Assembly: GCF_900107755.1 (NCBI RefSeq)
Contig: NZ_FNQR01000003.1
Span: 186,001 to 250,000 of the forward strand
Direction: 5' to 3'
From: Thalassobacillus cyri
GTDB taxonomy: Bacteria; Bacillota; Bacilli; Bacillales; Halobacillaceae
Length of the DNA: 64,000 bases
The translations under genes and the position numbers were made by a program. Shown one piece after another: positions 1 to 8,925 of the stretch. Position 1 is the first letter of the stretch; every line of letters begins with the position of its first letter. The notes under the pieces were generated by a model. The model ran no database searches, had not been told where the DNA came from, and saw nothing but the letters and a program-made list of their open reading frames with translations.

Positions 1-355
1 TCTTATATTTTTCTTCTAGCTTGGTATGACTTTCTTTACTTTCCCTAAGCTTATTTCTAAGACTCTCATTGCTTTTCTTCAGTTCCTCTGTTACACGCTC
101 CTTATTTAAATAAAGCTGTGGGAGTTTCGTCTTAAACCGCGTATTTTCTTTACTTAACTCATCATTCGCCAGCTTAAGCTTTTCTAATTCTTCAATCAGC
201 TGATTGTTCTCTTCCCGAATTTGATTAAATTTCGGACGCTGTTCTTCTTGTTCCTGCTGATACTTAGATAGCTCAGATTTTAAATGAATTACCATTTGCT
301 GAAGCTGTGGAGGCGTCATTTTTTTCGTTGAACGTATACTTGTTTTCTTTTTCAT
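1..355 (-). CDS. Coiled-coil protein, C-terminus cut by window edge
   Basis: An open frame runs from ATG at 355 to the window edge (at least 118 codons) behind a strong ribosome site (GGGGGAAGG). The N-terminus is basic (MKKKTSIRSTKKMTPPQ) and the rest is a highly charged Glu/Lys/Gln helix with regular leucines, typical of a long coiled coil. No signal peptide or membrane segment is visible. I do not recognise the family and the C-terminus lies outside the window. It is separated from the acyl-CoA ligase gene by a terminator at 455-483, so it is its own unit. Confidence 0.7.
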   Translation of the reverse strand, partial: MKKKTSIRSTKKMTPPQLQQMVIHLKSELSKYQQEQEEQRPKFNQIREENNQLIEELEKLKLANDELSKENTRFKTKLPQLYLNKERVTEELKKSNESLRNKLRESKESHTKLEEKYK

Positions 356-454
356 CCCGCCTTCCCCCTTTATCTAAAATATAATTTCATTAAATCCCTC
401 CTTATCATTTTTATGATGTTTCAGGGTAATCATGACCAGTATCAAAGAGAACAT

Positions 455-483
455 AAAAAAGCCCGAAGTCTCTAACTTCAGGC
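455..483 (-). terminator. Rho-independent terminator of the acyl-CoA ligase operon
   Basis: On the minus strand the stem GCCtGAAGT/ACTTCgGGC closes a 5-nt loop and runs into six Ts. It lies 85 bases after the stop of the ligase gene at 568. Confidence 0.8.
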
Positions 484-567
484 AATAAAGGGGATCAATC
501 TATTTTTTTATTTGTAAAATTACTTTAGCATTTCTGATATATCTGTCTCCGGCTCTATTTAAACCAA

Positions 568-2121
568 TTAAACTTCTTTCATCAATTCTTCCCTCAATTT
601 GAATTTCTGCAGCTTACCACTTGCGTTACGAGGCAATTCATCGACAAATTCATAACGCCGAGGACGCTTATACCTTGCGAGCCGCTCATTGGCGGTACAG
701 AACTCATCTAACTCTTTTTCCGTAAGTGAATCGTCTTTTTTTACAATATAAGCCACGACACGTTCTCCCCACATTTCGTCTGGTTCACCAATGACAGCAG
801 TATCCATTACCTGGCTATGGTCGAACAGGACGTCCTCTACTTCCCGTGAATAGATATTCTCGCCACCCGAGATAATCATGTCCTTGACACGATCGCTGAC
901 CCAGAGGTACCCGTCTTCATCAAAGGAACCGATGTCACCGGAATGGTACCAGCCTTTATACATTACTTCCTCAGTCGCCTCCGGACGGTTATAATAACCT
1001 GGCATCATACTTGGACCCTGGACGATGATTTCTCCGAGCTCCCCTGGTTCGCAAATATCTGCTGGATCTGCTGGTCCGTCTTCTCTGGTGCGAACCACTC
1101 TTACTTCATGATTCAACAAAGGTCTCCCAGCCGATCCAGCTTTATCAATCTGTTCATCCTCGGTCAGCACTGTAATGGCTGGTCCCATTTCCGTCATACC
1201 ATAAGCTTCAAATAAACGGATTCCCAATGTATCGTGTAACTTCTTCACTAGTGCCGGCGCCATTGGAGCACCGCCATACAAACCTTTATTCAACGCGGAA
1301 AAGTCAGCTTCAGCCAAGTCTTCCTGCAGCATCATATTCCACATCGTCGGGGCAGCAAAAAAGGAAGTGATCGCTTCTTCTTTGACAGTCCGAATCACGG
1401 ACTTAGTTTCGAAATGATGCATGATGATATTGGCGCCTCCCATCATCACCCGTGGGAAAAAGGCGCAGTGCAGCTCGGCACAATGGAACATGGGACCGAC
1501 ACTTAGTCCACGCTCTTTGTCGGTCACCTGCATAACCGTCCCCATAATCAACGCCTGATCGATCATGTCGCGGTGCGTGTGCAGCACCCCTTTCGGCAGA
1601 CCGGTCGTACCTGAGGTGTACATGATGGCGTATAGGTCATTTTCATCCAGCTCACAGTCCGGCCTTTCCCGGGAAGCTCCCTCCATCTGGGCTTCATAAT
1701 TCACGGCAAAGTCAAGATCATGCTGGTCGATCGACCAAAACTGAACACTCTTCACTTCCCCGGCTGCTTGTTCTACCTGGGGATGGGTCGCTTTTTCAAA
1801 TACGACAATCTTAGGCTGGGCATCCTGCAAGATAAACGAGATTTCTTTCGCGGTCAAACGAAAGTTGATCGGGTTGAAAACTGCTCCTATTTTCATACAG
1901 GCAAATAACGTAGTCGCAAACTCTGCTGTATTGAATAAAACGGTCGATACTTTATCTCCCTTACCGACTCCAGCATCCTTCAGTGTATTGGCAAGACAAT
2001 TGACTTCTTCATCCCACTCACGATACGTCCACCGTTTTCCTAAGCGAACATCAACTAATCCCTCTTTCTCCGGATATTTCGCCACCGTCTGTTCAAACAT
2101 GCTACGCAAAGTTGGTCCCAT
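568..2121 (-). CDS. Acyl-CoA synthetase (AMP-forming, FadD-like)
   Basis: This 517-residue ANL-family ligase activates a carboxylic acid to its CoA thioester through an acyl-adenylate. The phosphate-binding signature YTSGTTGLPKG is at residues 169-179, the A5 motif (YGMTEMGP) and the A7/A8 region (YHSGDIGSFDEDGYL, then DRVKDMIISGGENIY) follow, and the catalytic lysine is in the C-terminal NASGKLQKFKLREEL. The ATG at 2121 has AGGGGAGA seven bases upstream. It is the last gene of a five-gene acyl-CoA operon (dehydrogenase, racemase-like protein, thiolase, SDR, ligase), so its substrate is probably the acid degraded by those enzymes. The motifs do not fix chain length or branching; confidence is in the family, not the substrate. 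Confidence 0.85.
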   Translation of the reverse strand: MGPTLRSMFEQTVAKYPEKEGLVDVRLGKRWTYREWDEEVNCLANTLKDAGVGKGDKVSTVLFNTAEFATTLFACMKIGAVFNPINFRLTAKEISFILQDAQPKIVVFEKATHPQVEQAAGEVKSVQFWSIDQHDLDFAVNYEAQMEGASRERPDCELDENDLYAIMYTSGTTGLPKGVLHTHRDMIDQALIMGTVMQVTDKERGLSVGPMFHCAELHCAFFPRVMMGGANIIMHHFETKSVIRTVKEEAITSFFAAPTMWNMMLQEDLAEADFSALNKGLYGGAPMAPALVKKLHDTLGIRLFEAYGMTEMGPAITVLTEDEQIDKAGSAGRPLLNHEVRVVRTREDGPADPADICEPGELGEIIVQGPSMMPGYYNRPEATEEVMYKGWYHSGDIGSFDEDGYLWVSDRVKDMIISGGENIYSREVEDVLFDHSQVMDTAVIGEPDEMWGERVVAYIVKKDDSLTEKELDEFCTANERLARYKRPRRYEFVDELPRNASGKLQKFKLREELMKEV

Positions 2122-2172
2122 CGATTCGTCTCCCCTTATTAAAAGTTGAATTGCCAGTCATCTCTACTGTCC

Positions 2173-2940
2173 TTACTTTGGCTGCATCCGAATCGCTCCG
2201 TCTAACCGGATCACCTCCCCGTTCAACATCGGATTACCAATGATGCTTGCCACAAGCTCGGCATATTCTGCCGGCCGTCCTAACCTGCTCGGGAACGGTG
2301 TCATCTTACCAAGCGCCTCACGAGCGGATTCCGGAAGCGTCGCGAACATTGGTGTTTCAAATAAACCCGGCGCTATCGTCATGACTCTCACCCCATAGAG
2401 GGCAAATTCTCGTGCTATCGGCAATGTCATACTGGCTACTCCACCTTTGGAGGCGCTGTAGGCTGCTTGTCCAATCTGTCCTTCGAATGCGGCGACGGAA
2501 GCTGTATTGATGATGACCCCGCGCTCATCATCAGCATTGACCTCATTGCTTTGCATCCGTTCCCCTGCCAGCCGGATCATATTGAAAGTACCGATCAGAT
2601 TGACCTCGATCACTTTAGAAAAGCTCCCTAAATCATGGGCCCCCTCTTTCCCGACAACTTTTTCGGCAATAGCAATGCCGGCACAATTGATGACCGCGTT
2701 AAGACTTCCGAATTGATCGATTGTCAAGTCCAGCAGCTGGCTGATATCCTGTTCAGAAGTTATATCTGTCGTATGAAACAGACAACGATCACCAAGTTCC
2801 TGGGCCAGGTCTGCGGCACGTTCCTCATTTCGGTCCGCAATCACTGCTCTTCCGCCAGCTGTGATAATTTTTCTTACAGTAGCTTCTCCAAGTCCGGAAG
2901 CGCCGCCAGTCACGATTGCTACGATATTTTTAAGCATCAT
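2173..2940 (-). CDS. SDR 3-hydroxyacyl-CoA dehydrogenase (HSD10-like)
   Basis: A 255-residue short-chain dehydrogenase. The NAD-binding TGGASGLG is at 11-18, the NCAG motif near 86, and the catalytic residues are Ser148, Tyr161 and Lys165 (YSASK). The sequence [12 protein letters not shown] and the insert before the NVNLIGTFN-type region resemble human HSD17B10, which oxidises 2-methyl-3-hydroxybutyryl-CoA and other 3-hydroxyacyl-CoAs. It starts three bases after the thiolase stop with GGAGG in front. With the LCAD-type dehydrogenase and racemase-like protein in the same operon it would catalyse the second oxidation of a beta-oxidation spiral, probably on branched substrates (inference). Confidence 0.82.
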   Translation of the reverse strand: MMLKNIVAIVTGGASGLGEATVRKIITAGGRAVIADRNEERAADLAQELGDRCLFHTTDITSEQDISQLLDLTIDQFGSLNAVINCAGIAIAEKVVGKEGAHDLGSFSKVIEVNLIGTFNMIRLAGERMQSNEVNADDERGVIINTASVAAFEGQIGQAAYSASKGGVASMTLPIAREFALYGVRVMTIAPGLFETPMFATLPESAREALGKMTPFPSRLGRPAEYAELVASIIGNPMLNGEVIRLDGAIRMQPK

Positions 2941-2943
2941 TTA

Positions 2944-4092
2944 TTATTCCTCCAATCGTTCGATGATGGTTGCGTTTGCCATTCCCATTCCTTCACAGAC
3001 AGCCTGCAAGCCGTACCGCTTTCCTGTCCGTTCTAATTCATGGACTAAGGTGGTCATCAGCCTCGTTCCTGTCGCTCCGAGAGGATGACCAAGTGCGATG
3101 GCTCCTCCATTGACATTAAGCTTAGCAGGATTTGCACCTGTCTCTTTCAGCCAGAACAAAGGAACCGGCGCAAAGGCTTCATTCACTTCAAACAAGTCCA
3201 TATCTTCTAAACTAAGCCCAGCTTTTTGCAACACTTTATAAGTGGCAGGAACCGGCCCCGTCAGCATGAATGTAGGATCCGAACCAACTACAGATCTTGC
3301 TACAATCCTGAATCGTGGCTTCAAACCTAACTGCTCCGCCTTTTCACGGGACATCAGCAATACTGCCGATGCACCATCACTGATTTGACTGGCGTTCCCG
3401 GCCGTTATCTTTCCGTCTTCTTTGAAAGCAGGTTTCAATTCTGCCAACGTTTCGAGCGAAGTTCCTGGCCGCGGTCCTTCATCGGTATCCATTAAATTGA
3501 CGGTTCCATTCCTATCGGTCACCGGCATGATTTCTTTTTTAAAACGTCCTTCCTTTATTGCCTTCAGTGCTTTTTCATGGCTTTCTACAGCAAACTGGTC
3601 TAGCTCCTGCTTTGAAAAGCCACAGTGCTCAGCAATCCGTTCTGCAGACAGCCCTTGATTGATGATTTCATAATTGTCCGTAAGTCTTTTGCTGTGCTCC
3701 GTCCCTTGAATATTAGAGAACATTGGCACGCGTGTCATATTTTCAACGCCACAGGCAACGACTGTTTCCATATCACCACTGGCAATCGCCTGGGCTCCGA
3801 AATGAACCGCCTGCTGGCTCGACCCACACTGGCGGTCGATGGTCACTCCGGGCACTTCTTTCGGGAATCCCGCTATCAAGGCTGCTGTACGCGCGATATC
3901 CATCCCTTGCTCCCCGACCTGGGACACACAGCCTGCAATCACATCTTCCACCGACGCCGGATCAACCTGCGCCTGATCCAACAATTCCTTTAAAACATCT
4001 CCTAATAAATCGTCTGGCCGCTTTTGACTCAGCAGCCCTTTTCTCCTTCCAACCGGACTGCGTAACGCTTCAACGATGACAACTTCTCTCAT
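2944..4092 (-). CDS. Thiolase (acetyl-CoA C-acyltransferase)
   Basis: A 382-residue type II thiolase. The nucleophilic cysteine is Cys89 (DRQCGSSQQA), the histidine is in [15 protein letters not shown], and the second cysteine is Cys366 (CEGMGMANA). It cleaves 3-ketoacyl-CoA with CoA to give acetyl-CoA (or propionyl-CoA from 2-methyl substrates) and a shortened acyl-CoA. The start overlaps the upstream CaiB gene by four bases (ATGA), so the two are translationally coupled. The second motif reads CEGMG rather than the common CxGxG of biosynthetic thiolases, which suits a degradative enzyme. Confidence 0.87.
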   Translation of the reverse strand: MREVVIVEALRSPVGRRKGLLSQKRPDDLLGDVLKELLDQAQVDPASVEDVIAGCVSQVGEQGMDIARTAALIAGFPKEVPGVTIDRQCGSSQQAVHFGAQAIASGDMETVVACGVENMTRVPMFSNIQGTEHSKRLTDNYEIINQGLSAERIAEHCGFSKQELDQFAVESHEKALKAIKEGRFKKEIMPVTDRNGTVNLMDTDEGPRPGTSLETLAELKPAFKEDGKITAGNASQISDGASAVLLMSREKAEQLGLKPRFRIVARSVVGSDPTFMLTGPVPATYKVLQKAGLSLEDMDLFEVNEAFAPVPLFWLKETGANPAKLNVNGGAIALGHPLGATGTRLMTTLVHELERTGKRYGLQAVCEGMGMANATIIERLEE

Positions 4093-5207
4093 TTGCTATC
4101 TCCTCCTGTTGAATGGACTCCTTTCTGGAGCCATGTTTCTACTATTTCTGTTTGGTGCTCTCCTTTTTTGGGGGAGCGTTTACTCGTGGCAGGCACTGGA
4201 TACATGGTGGCCAGTTGTGTCAAGCCGCCTTCCCTGATCTCCATCACACGCTGCTTCCATAATGGATGATGTTCCAGTTCTCCTACTTCCAATACTGGAG
4301 TCAAACAGCAATCCACCTGTAACGAAATTTCCGTCCACTCTTCCAATGGCTTAGAACGGAAGTAAGCGCTTACTTGTTCAAAAATAGAAAAACCCTCTTC
4401 CGCACGTGTAAATTGATGTTTGATCCAATCACTTCTTCCAGCAAACTGACAAAATGAATGCCAAAATTTAGGTTCCAATGCGGCAAGGGCGATATAACGT
4501 CCATCCATCGTTTCATAGATGTGATAACATACTTTTTCTCCACTGATTTCTTTAATTCCTTTGTTATAACCACTTTCTTTTGCAAGGGCAACGTTGGTAT
4601 TTAACATCGCATAAAGACCATCCGTCAGTGCAACGTCGAGATAGGAGCCTTCCCCATTCCGGTAACGGTTTACGAGCGCAGAGAGTATCATCTCAGACGC
4701 GGTCAAACCGCCGAGAAAATCAGCAATCTGGATCGAAGGGTGTACTGGCTTTCCCTGCTTATCTTTCAGTTGCGACAGCATTCCACTAAGGGCCATATAA
4801 TTTAAATCATGACTAGCCAGAGTATTCATTTGGGCAGTAGCCTGACCATAACCTGAAATCGAGCAGTAGACAATACCGGGATTGTGCTCCTGTACTTTTG
4901 CATAGTCAAGGCCCATCCGTTTCATAACACCTGGACGGTAGCTTTCTACGATAACATCGGCAGTTGAAGCAAGTTCAAACGCTGTAGCCTGGTCATTTGC
5001 GTCTTTCAAATCAAGCATTAAGCTTCTTTTCATTCGATTGTTTACAGCAAAGGCTATACTATTCAAACTTCGCGCCGGCTCACCTTCAGGTGGTTCCACC
5101 AGCACAACATCGGCCCCTTTTTCCGCCAGCCTCAATGTAGCATAAGGGCCCGGGAGATACCTCGAAAAGTCCAGGACACGGATTCCCTCCAGCATCCGTT
5201 CCATCAC
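4089..5207 (-). CDS. CaiB/BaiF family protein, alpha-methylacyl-CoA racemase type
   Basis: A 372-residue family III CoA-transferase fold. The N-terminal VLDFSRYLPGP and the ADVVLVEPP motif are typical. His133 (ASHDLNYMALSG) and Asp163 (IADFLGG) are 30 residues apart, as are the catalytic His126/Asp156 of the Mycobacterium alpha-methylacyl-CoA racemase, and the surrounding motifs match that subgroup better than formyl-CoA or carnitine CoA-transferases. It would invert the alpha-methyl centre so that the (S)-only acyl-CoA dehydrogenase can act. It overlaps its neighbours by four bases on both sides. A CoA-transferase role remains possible. Confidence 0.75.
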   Translation of the reverse strand: MMERMLEGIRVLDFSRYLPGPYATLRLAEKGADVVLVEPPEGEPARSLNSIAFAVNNRMKRSLMLDLKDANDQATAFELASTADVIVESYRPGVMKRMGLDYAKVQEHNPGIVYCSISGYGQATAQMNTLASHDLNYMALSGMLSQLKDKQGKPVHPSIQIADFLGGLTASEMILSALVNRYRNGEGSYLDVALTDGLYAMLNTNVALAKESGYNKGIKEISGEKVCYHIYETMDGRYIALAALEPKFWHSFCQFAGRSDWIKHQFTRAEEGFSIFEQVSAYFRSKPLEEWTEISLQVDCCLTPVLEVGELEHHPLWKQRVMEIREGGLTQLATMYPVPATSKRSPKKGEHQTEIVETWLQKGVHSTGGDSK

Positions 5208-6352
5208 TCCAACCCCATCTTTTTCGCGATGATTGTTTTCATGATTTCATTGGACCCTGCATAAATAGCGGAAACGGGTGCATCCCGATATCTTCTTGCA
5301 ATCTCGTATTCTTCCATATAGCCATAGCCGCCATGCAGGTGCATACATTCCTCCGCCACTTTTTTAGTCAGATCGGTAATCCACCACTTCGCCATGGAAA
5401 CTTCTTTGACGACATCTTCCCCTTTGATATGGGAATCTACCACGCGGTCCAGGAATGTCCGGCCGATTTCTACTTCTGTTTCGAGTTCTGCCAGCTTGAA
5501 TTGTGTGTTTTGGAATGATGCAATACTTCTCCCGAATGCCTTCCGATCTTTAACGTATTGCGTAGTGATTTCCAGCATCCTTTCCGATGCAGCGATTCCC
5601 CCGATAGCTACAATCAACCGCTCCTGCTGGAGATTTTTCATTAAATAGTAGAAACCTTCGCCTTCTTTGCCGATCAAGTTAGAGGCGGGTACTTTGGCAT
5701 CTTCAAAAATCAATTCAGCCGTGTCCTGACTATGTAAGCCAATTTTACTAAGTTTTTTCCCTTTCGAAAAACCAGGACTATCCTTTTCGACCACTAGCAG
5801 GCTTATTCCTTTATGAGCGGGCTTTGCTTTCGGATTAGTTTTACAGACGACAAGCACTAAGTCTGCCTGGATGCCATTCGTGATGAACGTCTTTTCTCCA
5901 TTTACTATGTAGTTGTCTCCGTCACGGACTGCCGATGTTTTGATGCCAGCCAGGTCAGAACCAGCACCAGGTTCCGTCATAGCGATCGCTGTTATAATTT
6001 CTCCTGCCGCGCATTTAGGCAGCCAACACTTCTTTTGTTCCTCTGTACCATACTGCTCCAGATATGGGACAACGATGTCACTGTGTAATCCGATTCCAAT
6101 CAGGCCGGTTCCTACTTTCTCCAGCTCCTCATTGATGATAACCGAGTAACCAAAGTCTGCTTCAACCCCTCCATATCTTTCATCCAGCCATGGACATAGA
6201 TACCCCTGTGCCCCCATCTTTTCCCAAAAAGATTTGGGAATCAGCCCATTCCGCTCCCATTCTTCAAAATAGGGATAAGCTTCTTTCTCTAAAAACTTGC
6301 GCAATGATTCTCGTAACATATCATGCTCTTCTTTTATATAAGCTGCCTTCAT
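5204..6352 (-). CDS. Acyl-CoA dehydrogenase, LCAD type
   Basis: A 382-residue FAD enzyme introducing the alpha,beta double bond in acyl-CoA. It has the FAD/substrate signature AIAMTEPGAGSDLAG (residues ~122-136) and the C-terminal HGGYGYMEEYEIARRYRD. The usual catalytic glutamate of the C-terminal YEGT motif is replaced (IYAGSNEIMK); instead Glu244 lies in LQQERLIVA, the position used in long-chain and isovaleryl-type dehydrogenases, which accept long or branched chains. First gene of the operon, with GGGGGGAGAA in front of the ATG. Electrons would go to ETF encoded elsewhere. Confidence 0.85.
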   Translation of the reverse strand: MKAAYIKEEHDMLRESLRKFLEKEAYPYFEEWERNGLIPKSFWEKMGAQGYLCPWLDERYGGVEADFGYSVIINEELEKVGTGLIGIGLHSDIVVPYLEQYGTEEQKKCWLPKCAAGEIITAIAMTEPGAGSDLAGIKTSAVRDGDNYIVNGEKTFITNGIQADLVLVVCKTNPKAKPAHKGISLLVVEKDSPGFSKGKKLSKIGLHSQDTAELIFEDAKVPASNLIGKEGEGFYYLMKNLQQERLIVAIGGIAASERMLEITTQYVKDRKAFGRSIASFQNTQFKLAELETEVEIGRTFLDRVVDSHIKGEDVVKEVSMAKWWITDLTKKVAEECMHLHGGYGYMEEYEIARRYRDAPVSAIYAGSNEIMKTIIAKKMGLE

Positions 6353-6651
6353 GTTCTCCCCCCTTGGATTTAATTCGTATGAATATTCAGACTATAATTA
6401 GTTTACCTTATTTTGCAGTAAGGGGAAATAATTATTCCTGATTAGTTACTATACGCCCCTTTTTAAGCTGTCTTACGAATTATTTCAGTAACCTTCTGAC
6501 TTAATTCAGGCGTGTTCCTCCCTAACAGGTCAATGTTCTTCCCAGGCATTTTTTCTATTAAAACTTGGCTTGTCGCCAAGTACTTATGGCGAAAGCCTTA
6601 GTAATTTCTTATATTTTAATCCTTTAACAAAGTTAAACTTTCTTAAAGTGT
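6353..6651 (-). promoter_or_regulatory. Intergenic region with the putative acyl-CoA operon promoter
   Basis: A minus-strand -10 TATAGT (6391-6396) lies 16 bases after a weak -35 CTGCAA (6413-6418). Directly downstream is the perfect palindrome TGAATATTCA (6380-6389), a plausible repressor site for an acyl-CoA responsive TetR protein. Further out is a 7-bp hairpin ACTTGGC/GCCAAGT (6563-6581) without a T-run. No open frame is convincing here. Confidence 0.4.
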
Positions 6652-6683
6652 AAAAAAGACAGACATCATCATGTCCGTCTTTT
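6652..6683 (-). terminator. Terminator after paaI
   Basis: On the minus strand AAAGACgGACAT pairs with ATGTCtGTCTTT around a 4-nt loop and is followed by a T-run. The stem overlaps the last bases of the paaI stop codon. Confidence 0.7.
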
Positions 6684-7083
6684 ACGCAAATATCTCTTTT
6701 TTACGGTAAACCATCCCATCAGCAGTTGCCAGCAGCTCTCCAGCTTCATTGTTAACCATCATCCGGTACAGGCCGAGCTTCGGGTTCTTTGATTCTTCCT
6801 TGGCCGTAGCAATAATTCTATCCCCAAGCATGCCCGCGCGCATATAATTCATATTTACATTGATACCGACCGCTGTCTGACCATAAGAATTGCTGGCGAT
6901 CGCAAATGCTACATCTGCCAGGGAGAATAGGACGCCTCCGTTAGCCGCACCATGAAAATTCATCATATTCTCTGTAATCGTCATCGAAACTGTCGCTGCT
7001 CCTTCACCGACATGGTCAATTTCTATTCCCAGGAATCTGGCATACGGGTCTCTGGAGACCCGTTCTAAAATCGCTTCTTTCAT
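6682..7083 (-). CDS. paaI: Hotdog thioesterase PaaI
   Basis: A 133-residue hotdog-fold acyl-CoA thioesterase. The active-site signature NFHGAANGGVLFSLADVAFA (residues 42-61) contains the conserved glycine pair and the catalytic acid Asp57, and length equals that of known PaaI proteins. PaaI hydrolyses ring-hydroxylated phenylacetyl-CoA and related thioesters, returning CoA trapped in dead-end products of the pathway. It lies downstream of paaK on the same strand, 224 bases away, with a hairpin (GGGACGTC / GATGTCCC near 7108-7129) in the gap, so it may be partly uncoupled from paaK. Confidence 0.85.
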   Translation of the reverse strand: MKEAILERVSRDPYARFLGIEIDHVGEGAATVSMTITENMMNFHGAANGGVLFSLADVAFAIASNSYGQTAVGINVNMNYMRAGMLGDRIIATAKEESKNPKLGLYRMMVNNEAGELLATADGMVYRKKEIFA

Positions 7084-7307
7084 TTTTCATTCTCCCCCAT
7101 ACAGGAAAGGGACATCCTTTTTGACGTCCCCTCCTTCCTTAATTTTTTTTTACGTTCATTTCCACTGGAAACTTTTGCATGGTTCCGATTGATAGTCCAG
7201 AAATTTAAATTGCAACGAATCTGTCATTAAATCTATTCTCCCTTGAGCACGCAATTCCATTACGGTAATTTAACCGGACGAATATATTCATCATATACAT
7301 ACTCTTT

Positions 7308-8633
7308 TTATACTTCGATCGTATCATTGGTACGGTCAACAATGCGCACTGCTTTTCCTTCTGAGCGTGGAACCGACTTCGGTCCAAGCACTTTGACTTC
7401 CACGGAAATAAGACAATTATTTTTCATCACTTTCTGTATGTGCTTACCAAGCTTCCCTACGTCGGGGTGATCCAAATCTTCCTCGATCTGATTGAAAAAG
7501 GGTTCGTCTACCTCGACTTGTAGTTCTACATGCTGCATGCTTCCCTTTTTAAAGACATGGAGCTGATAGTGAGGGACGATGCCCTCTACACTCAACAGAT
7601 AATGTTCAATTTCTGAAGGGAACACATTTACACCTCTGATAATCAGCATGTCATCAATACGCCCTTTCACCCTGGACATCTTGACAGTCGTCCTTCCGCA
7701 TTTACACTTGCCGCGCTGCAAAGAAGCAATATCACCGGTCCGGTATCGTATGACCGGGAATGCTTCCTTCGTCAAACTGGTGAAAACCAGTTCACCATCT
7801 TCACCATCCGGTACAGGTTCAAGTGTATCAGGGTCGATGACTTCAGCGAGGAAATGGTCCTCTGCAATATGTAGCCCGTCTTGTGCTTCATGGCATTCCA
7901 TCGCCACCCCAGGCCCTAACACTTCACTCAACCCATAAATGTCACAAGCCTTGATATCGAATTTTTCTTCCAGGGTACGTCGCATTTCTTCTGACCAAGG
8001 TTCAGCTCCGAATATGCCAAATTTCAACGATGTCTGACGGGGATCTTTTCCGTCCTGTTCCATATGCTCGGCAATGTTCAAAAGGTAAGATGGTGTTCCG
8101 CAAATGACAGTCGGTTTGAAATCCTCAATCAAGCTAATCTGGCGTTCTGTGTTTCCACCTGAAATCGGGACAGTAGCCATTCCCAATTCTTCACTTCCGC
8201 AATGCAGCCCCAGGCCACCTGTAAATAACCCGTAACCATAAGCGTTATGAAGTACTTCGCCCGGCTTACCGCCGCCGATCGTAATTGCCCGTGCAACCAA
8301 TTCCGACCACATGCAGATATCATTTTTCGTATAGCCGACAACGGTAGGCTTTCCGCTGGTGCCGGAAGAAGCATGGATACGCACCAGCTCACTACGATCT
8401 ACTGCGAACAATCCAAATGGATAGTTATCCCTCAGGGCTTTTTTTTCCAGAAACGGCAGCTTGGTTACATCATCCAGCGAACGAATATCCTCAGGTACTA
8501 ACCCCATTTCGTCAAACTTTTGCTTGAAATAAGGTACATTTTCATAGACACGGTGAACGGTCTCCTGAAGCCTTTTTAACTGCAGTCCTTTCATCTCTTC
8601 TGATGAAGCGCTTTCAACTCCGTGCAATATCAT
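7308..8633 (-). CDS. paaK: Phenylacetate-CoA ligase PaaK
   Basis: A 441-residue ligase activating phenylacetate to phenylacetyl-CoA with ATP, the entry step of the pathway. It has the PaaK-type P-loop ASSGTSGKPTVVGYT, the metal-site-like cysteine cluster KCKCGRT, the RIDDMLIIRGVNVFPSEIE hinge typical of PaaK, and the compact C-terminal domain. The start was set at the ATG at 8633 because AAGGGGAG lies nine bases upstream and 441 residues is the family length; an in-frame ATG at 8678 would add 15 residues. Divergently transcribed from the SDR gene at 8926. Confidence 0.92.
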   Translation of the reverse strand: MILHGVESASSEEMKGLQLKRLQETVHRVYENVPYFKQKFDEMGLVPEDIRSLDDVTKLPFLEKKALRDNYPFGLFAVDRSELVRIHASSGTSGKPTVVGYTKNDICMWSELVARAITIGGGKPGEVLHNAYGYGLFTGGLGLHCGSEELGMATVPISGGNTERQISLIEDFKPTVICGTPSYLLNIAEHMEQDGKDPRQTSLKFGIFGAEPWSEEMRRTLEEKFDIKACDIYGLSEVLGPGVAMECHEAQDGLHIAEDHFLAEVIDPDTLEPVPDGEDGELVFTSLTKEAFPVIRYRTGDIASLQRGKCKCGRTTVKMSRVKGRIDDMLIIRGVNVFPSEIEHYLLSVEGIVPHYQLHVFKKGSMQHVELQVEVDEPFFNQIEEDLDHPDVGKLGKHIQKVMKNNCLISVEVKVLGPKSVPRSEGKAVRIVDRTNDTIEV

Positions 8634-8925
8634 TCCCCATCTCTCCCCTTGCATTGTATTAGCCCAAGACACCACCAAACAAATAGACTTATAATATGAC
8701 GTAAATAATACGACATATAAATATTATGTTATTTAACACTAAATTTACCGTTAAAATAATAGAAAGTCAATGTTATTTTCGAATTTTCTGAAATTAATAG
8801 GGTTAAATGAAGTTTTGACAGGAAAGAAAAAATACAGTATTTTTAGCGGAGCAGGTACCGAGGAGTTTCGTCAGTATCTTTTATCGGGAAAGAATAAGGG
8901 AAATGAATTACGGGAGTGAACACCT
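8634..8925. promoter_or_regulatory. Divergent promoter region paaK / SDR
   Basis: On the minus strand a promoter-like TTGACT-N17-TAAATT points towards paaK, followed by GTTAAATAACATAATAT (rc around 8724-8740), which resembles the right half of the element found at the paaA promoter but at a different distance. The plus-strand gene has GGGAGTG seven bases ahead of its TTG start. No open frame is convincing here. Confidence 0.45.

Noticed and set aside
3422-4079. Several plus-strand open frames opposite the thiolase gene
   Set aside because: They are antisense shadows of a well-supported thiolase, lack ribosome sites and have no recognisable domains.
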